This document shows positions 13,129 through 16,364 of a stretch of DNA of 16,364 nucleotides, piece after piece (the first letter of the stretch is position 1; every line of letters starts with the position of its first letter). The translations under genes and the position numbers were made by a program. A model generated the notes under the pieces. That model was not told the origin of the DNA, made no database searches, and saw only the letters and a program-made list of their open reading frames with translations. Source of the stretch: an uncultured Veillonella sp. (GTDB taxonomy: Bacteria; Bacillota; Negativicutes; Veillonellales; Veillonellaceae); NCBI GenBank assembly GCA_934216375.1, contig CAKQBP010000008.1, positions 1-16,364 of the forward strand, in the 5' to 3' direction.

Positions 13129-15963
13129 TTATAATGTTTTTACAACATCGGCACAGCGTGCACAAAGTGTAGGATGTGCACTATCTTGACCTACTGTATC
13201 GCGGTGGATCCAGCAGCGTTCACATTTTTCGAGACCAGATGCAACAACAACTGTGGCAACGCCAGTTTCTTCGTCTTTTATAGCTTCTGCTGGTGCAGCG
13301 CCGTTCACGATGTGAGCTTCGGATACGATAACGAGTTTAGCCAAGCCTTCTTCACCAAGGGCGTTCAATGCATCGAATGCAGCACCTTCAGCATATACTG
13401 TAACGGATGCATCCAATGGATGACCGATTGTTTTGTCTTGACGAGCAAGTTCCAATGCTTTTTGTACGGATGTACGCAAGTCTAACAATTGATTCCATTT
13501 GTCAGCCAATTCTTGGTTGAAATGTTCTGGATGACCTTGTGGCCAATCTTGAAGCATAACGGATTCGCGCATGCCCTCTTCTTTAGGCATATATTTCCAA
13601 ACTTCTTCCGCTGTGAAAGAAAGTACTGGAGATACCATGGCTACCAATGTTTTCAAGATTTCGTACATCGCTGTTTGAGCAGAACGACGAGCTACATTGT
13701 CTTTGCTTTCAGCATACATAGTATCTTTCATTACATCAAGGTAGATGGAACTCAAGTCTACTGTACAGAAGTTATGAATTGCATGGTACAACATGTGGAA
13801 TTCATAGTTTTCGTACGCATCAGTAACCTTTTGACGCACTTCTTCTAAGCGTAGCAAAGCCCATTTATCGAATTCGGACATATCTGCGTAAGCCACTTTA
13901 TCGGTGTTTGGATTGAAGTCATCCAAGTTGCCAAGCAAGAAGCGGAATGTATTACGGATCTTACGGTATACTTCTGATAATTGTTTTACGATGTCTTTGG
14001 ACAAACGTACGTCTGCTTGGTAATCCGCAGAAGATACCCACAGACGCATAACGTCAGCGCCGTATACGTCGATGATATCACTTGGAGCCACTGTATTACC
14101 TACAGATTTAGACATTTTGCGACCTTCACCGTCCACAACAAAACCGTGAGTCAATACGGAGTTGTACGGTGCTTTACCTGTTGTGGCTACTGCAGTCAGC
14201 AAGGAAGAGTTGAACCAACCGCGATGTTGGTCAGAACCTTCAAGGTACATAGCACATGGTACATCAAGATCGTTTACTTCGAGCACGCCAGCCCAAGAAG
14301 AACCAGAGTCGAACCATACGTCCATGATGTCTGTTTCTTTTTTGAACTCATCATGACCGCAATGAGGACATTTGAAACCTTCTGGTAACAATTCTTTTGC
14401 ACTATGAGCCCACCAAGCATCAGAGCCCTCTACGGCTACTTTTTCTTGTAATGCTTTGATAGTATCATCGTTGATGATGTGCTCGCCGCAGCTTTCACAA
14501 TAGTAAATAGGAATTGGCACGCCCCAAATACGTTGACGAGAAATTACCCAGTCACCGCGGTCGCGAACCATGTTGAAAATGCGGTCGTGGCCCCATTTAG
14601 GAATCCATTGCACTTGGTTATCGATTGCATCAAGCGCTTGTTGACGGTACCCATCTACAGAGGAGAACCATTGTTCTGTAGCGCGATAGATGACAGGATT
14701 TTTACAACGCCAGCAGTGAGCGTATTGGTGACGCAAGCTGGATTTGTGAAGCAATGCATTATTATGCGCCAAGATTTTGATTACAGGCACTTCTGCATCG
14801 TGAATTTCTACGCCAGCCAATGGGAATTCAGTATCGCCATAACGGTTGTCGTCTACTTGTTTAGTGTAGTTACCAGTTTCATTTACAAGGGATACGATAG
14901 GAAGTTCAGTTTTTCCTTCCTTGTTATAACGCATAACGATGTTAAAGTCGTCTTCACCGTGTGCAGGAGCTGTATGTACGCAACCAGTACCGGCTTCAAG
15001 TGTTACATGGTCGCCACACAATACAGTGGATGTACGTTCTACGAATGGATGTTTAAATTCAGCTAATTCTAAATCTGCCCCAGAGAAGCGGTTTACAATT
15101 TCGTAGTCTTCGATACCAATATCTTTCATGGCTGCGTCAACAAGTTCAGTAGCCATCAAGTAGTATTCGTCGCCAGCTTTCACCCAGCCATATTCAAGTT
15201 CAGGGTTAACGGAAATAGCTACGTTGGCAGGCATTGTCCAAGGAGTAGTTGTCCAAATAACAGAGTATGCTTGTTTTGGATCTACGCCAGCTGGCAATGT
15301 TACCTTTTTCTCGGATACGTAAGGGAATTTTACGTAAATGGAGAAGGATTTTTTCTCAGCATATTCGATTTCTGCCTCTGCCAATGCAGTTTCGCAGTGC
15401 GTACACCAGTATACAGTTTTAAGACCTTTATAGATATGGCCGCGTTTTGCCATTTCGCCGAAGATGCCAAGTTGTTTAACTTCGAACTCAGGACGCAATG
15501 TCAAATACGGACGGTCCCATTCGCCTAATACACCAAAACGAATGAAATCTTGTTTTTGTGTTTCTACGCATTCTAATGCATATTCCTTACATTTATTGCG
15601 CAAGTCCAATGGCGCCATTTCATGACGGTTAAGACCAGTGTTTTTAATAACCGCATGCTCGATTGGCAAACCGTGCGTATCCCAACCAGGAATGTAGCGA
15701 GTATAATGACCAGTCATAGTCTTGTATTTCATGATGATATCCTTCAACGTTTTGTTGAGGGCATGACCGATATGCAATTTACCGTTCGCATATGGAGGAC
15801 CATCATGCAAAATGAATGGCTTTGCGTCTTTACGCAATTCCAAACGTTTTTGATAAATCTTGTTATCTTCCCAGAATTTTAAGATTTCTGGTTCGCGCTT
15901 AGGCAAATTGCCGCGCATTGGGAATTCTGTTTCAGGCAAATGTAACGTCTTACCGTAATCCAT
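13129..15963 (-). CDS. ileS: Isoleucyl-tRNA synthetase
   Basis: Charges tRNA-Ile with isoleucine at the expense of ATP, in the cytoplasm. A class Ia synthetase of 944 residues, normal for the bacterial zinc-containing type. The HIGH motif is at 64-67 in GKLHIGHALN and KMSKS at 616-620. The editing (CP1) domain, which removes mischarged valine, spans about 190-400 with TTTPWTMPAN and GTGCVHTAPAHGEDD. The anticodon-binding helices follow KMSKS. The C-terminal zinc site is complete: C914, C917, C934 and C937. Two further Cys pairs, CESC at 489-492 and CPHC at 532-535, lie in the region before KMSKS. AAGGAG is 6 nt before the ATG at 15963. It is controlled by the T-box leader directly upstream. 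Monocistronic as far as the window shows. Confidence 0.98.
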   Translation of the reverse strand: MDYGKTLHLPETEFPMRGNLPKREPEILKFWEDNKIYQKRLELRKDAKPFILHDGPPYANGKLHIGHALNKTLKDIIMKYKTMTGHYTRYIPGWDTHGLPIEHAVIKNTGLNRHEMAPLDLRNKCKEYALECVETQKQDFIRFGVLGEWDRPYLTLRPEFEVKQLGIFGEMAKRGHIYKGLKTVYWCTHCETALAEAEIEYAEKKSFSIYVKFPYVSEKKVTLPAGVDPKQAYSVIWTTTPWTMPANVAISVNPELEYGWVKAGDEYYLMATELVDAAMKDIGIEDYEIVNRFSGADLELAEFKHPFVERTSTVLCGDHVTLEAGTGCVHTAPAHGEDDFNIVMRYNKEGKTELPIVSLVNETGNYTKQVDDNRYGDTEFPLAGVEIHDAEVPVIKILAHNNALLHKSSLRHQYAHCWRCKNPVIYRATEQWFSSVDGYRQQALDAIDNQVQWIPKWGHDRIFNMVRDRGDWVISRQRIWGVPIPIYYCESCGEHIINDDTIKALQEKVAVEGSDAWWAHSAKELLPEGFKCPHCGHDEFKKETDIMDVWFDSGSSWAGVLEVNDLDVPCAMYLEGSDQHRGWFNSSLLTAVATTGKAPYNSVLTHGFVVDGEGRKMSKSVGNTVAPSDIIDVYGADVMRLWVSSADYQADVRLSKDIVKQLSEVYRKIRNTFRFLLGNLDDFNPNTDKVAYADMSEFDKWALLRLEEVRQKVTDAYENYEFHMLYHAIHNFCTVDLSSIYLDVMKDTMYAESKDNVARRSAQTAMYEILKTLVAMVSPVLSFTAEEVWKYMPKEEGMRESVMLQDWPQGHPEHFNQELADKWNQLLDLRTSVQKALELARQDKTIGHPLDASVTVYAEGAAFDALNALGEEGLAKLVIVSEAHIVNGAAPAEAIKDEETGVATVVVASGLEKCERCWIHRDTVGQDSAHPTLCARCADVVKTL

Positions 15964-15981
15964 GCTGTGCTCCTTTTACAT

Positions 15982-16213
15982 AAAAAAATCGCCCGTCCCC
16001 GAAGGGACGGACGTCATATCCGTGGTACCACCCTACTGACTCTCGTTACTTGTGAAAGCCACTTAAACATATAACGGTGTTCACCGGCAGGGTTCCTGCT
16101 TGCTCCAAAGTGATCCGCAAATCTCTAGATTTCCAAACCTTTCAGCCTATGAGTTTGGTCTCTACTAAATCCGTCTGAGACATGCCGTCTTTTTCAACGC
16201 AATATTCATATAA
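15982..16213 (-). promoter_or_regulatory. T-box leader of ileS
   Basis: A leader RNA that senses uncharged tRNA-Ile. The conserved T-box AGGGTGGTACCACGG lies at 16034-16020 on the minus strand; its UGGU bulge would pair with the ACCA end of the tRNA. Downstream is the terminator: CCGTCCC (16010-16004), loop TTCG, GGGACGG (15999-15993), then seven T at 15988-15982. A candidate isoleucine specifier ATC is at 16114-16112 within GGATCAC. AGTAGAGA near 16167-16160 could be part of the stem I loop. When uncharged tRNA binds, the antiterminator forms and ileS is transcribed. The T-box and terminator are clear; the specifier assignment is tentative. Confidence 0.93.
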
Positions 16214-16219
16214 TAGATA

Positions 16220-16249
16220 ATTATAGGACTCAAACGGGGAAATTGTCAA
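16220..16249 (-). promoter_or_regulatory. Consensus promoter of ileS
   Basis: On the minus strand a perfect TTGACA (16249-16244) and perfect TATAAT (16225-16220) are 18 nt apart, a strong sigma-70-type promoter. Strong initiation suits control by downstream termination in the T-box. Start expected near 16213. Confidence 0.88.
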
Positions 16250-16294
16250 ATACTTCATTTCTAAATTTAACAGAACCTACATCACCTATTAAGC

Positions 16295-16322
16295 AAAAAA
16301 AAAGCCTACTTACGTAGGCTTT
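16295..16322 (-). terminator. Rho-independent terminator of the gene to the right
   Basis: AAAGCCTAC (16301-16309) and GTAGGCTTT (16314-16322) form a 9-bp stem with a TTAC loop. On the minus strand it is followed by a run of T. It would end the transcript of the gene whose last codons are at the right edge, just upstream of the ileS promoter. Confidence 0.85.
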
Positions 16323-16338
16323 ATTGTATATACAATTA

Positions 16339-16364
16339 TTAGATGGCACTCATGAGAATTAATT
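16339..16364 (-). CDS. Possible 3' end of an unidentified gene
   Basis: One minus-strand frame is open from the right edge to a TAA at 16341-16339, giving only LILMSAI before the stop. Its location 17 nt before a minus-strand terminator supports a real gene end. It is too short to identify, and the frame choice rests on this position alone. Confidence 0.3.

Noticed and set aside
14479..15066. A long plus-strand open frame within ileS
   Set aside because: It is the antisense shadow of a highly conserved synthetase, with no motif or start signal of its own.

Overview
The window looks like chromosome of a low-to-moderate GC member of the Negativicutes, most likely Veillonella or a close relative. 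I infer this from the style of guaA, ileS, the T-box leader and the AGGAGG ribosome binding sites; no rRNA or other marker confirms it. Almost everything on the right is core metabolism in ordinary codon use. The left 4.8 kb is visibly more AT-rich and looks horizontally acquired.

Positions 1-4874 are an accessory block. A minus-strand operon encodes an XRE-type regulator (3003-3428), then a protein joining an N-terminal PD-(D/E)XK nuclease-like domain to an N6-adenine methyltransferase (805-2910), then an overlapping specificity subunit that runs off the left edge (1-817). This is a restriction-modification system in which cutting and methylation may sit in one polypeptide, as in BcgI-like enzymes. 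The regulator has an extended -10 promoter with a palindrome at the expected transcription start, suggesting autoregulation. Between the regulator and guaA lie about 1.4 kb of decayed gene fragments on both strands, a perfect hairpin and a bidirectional terminator. A 31-codon minus-strand remnant beside the guaA stop resembles an integrase tail. The 3' end of guaA is a known integration site for genomic islands, so the block may be an old island whose integrase has been lost.

Positions 4875-9406 hold four minus-strand genes: guaA (GMP synthetase) with its own extended -10 promoter; a two-cluster ferredoxin preceded by an exact 32-bp tandem repeat; and a pair, 20 bp apart, encoding an M20 amidohydrolase followed by a HAD hydrolase with an unusual insertion.

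A divergent intergenic region (9407-9579) carries overlapping face-to-face promoters. It separates the M20/HAD pair from a plus-strand lipoprotein that binds polar amino acids (9580-10362), followed by a structured terminator. The hydrolase and the binding protein may form an amide or amino-acid scavenging unit. Next is a 790-residue Sel1/TPR-like protein with an unrecognised C-terminal region (10674-13046). It converges on ileS (13129-15963, minus) through a shared 80-nt nested hairpin. ileS has a textbook T-box leader and a consensus promoter (15982-16249). The right edge holds a terminator and the last codons of another minus-strand gene.
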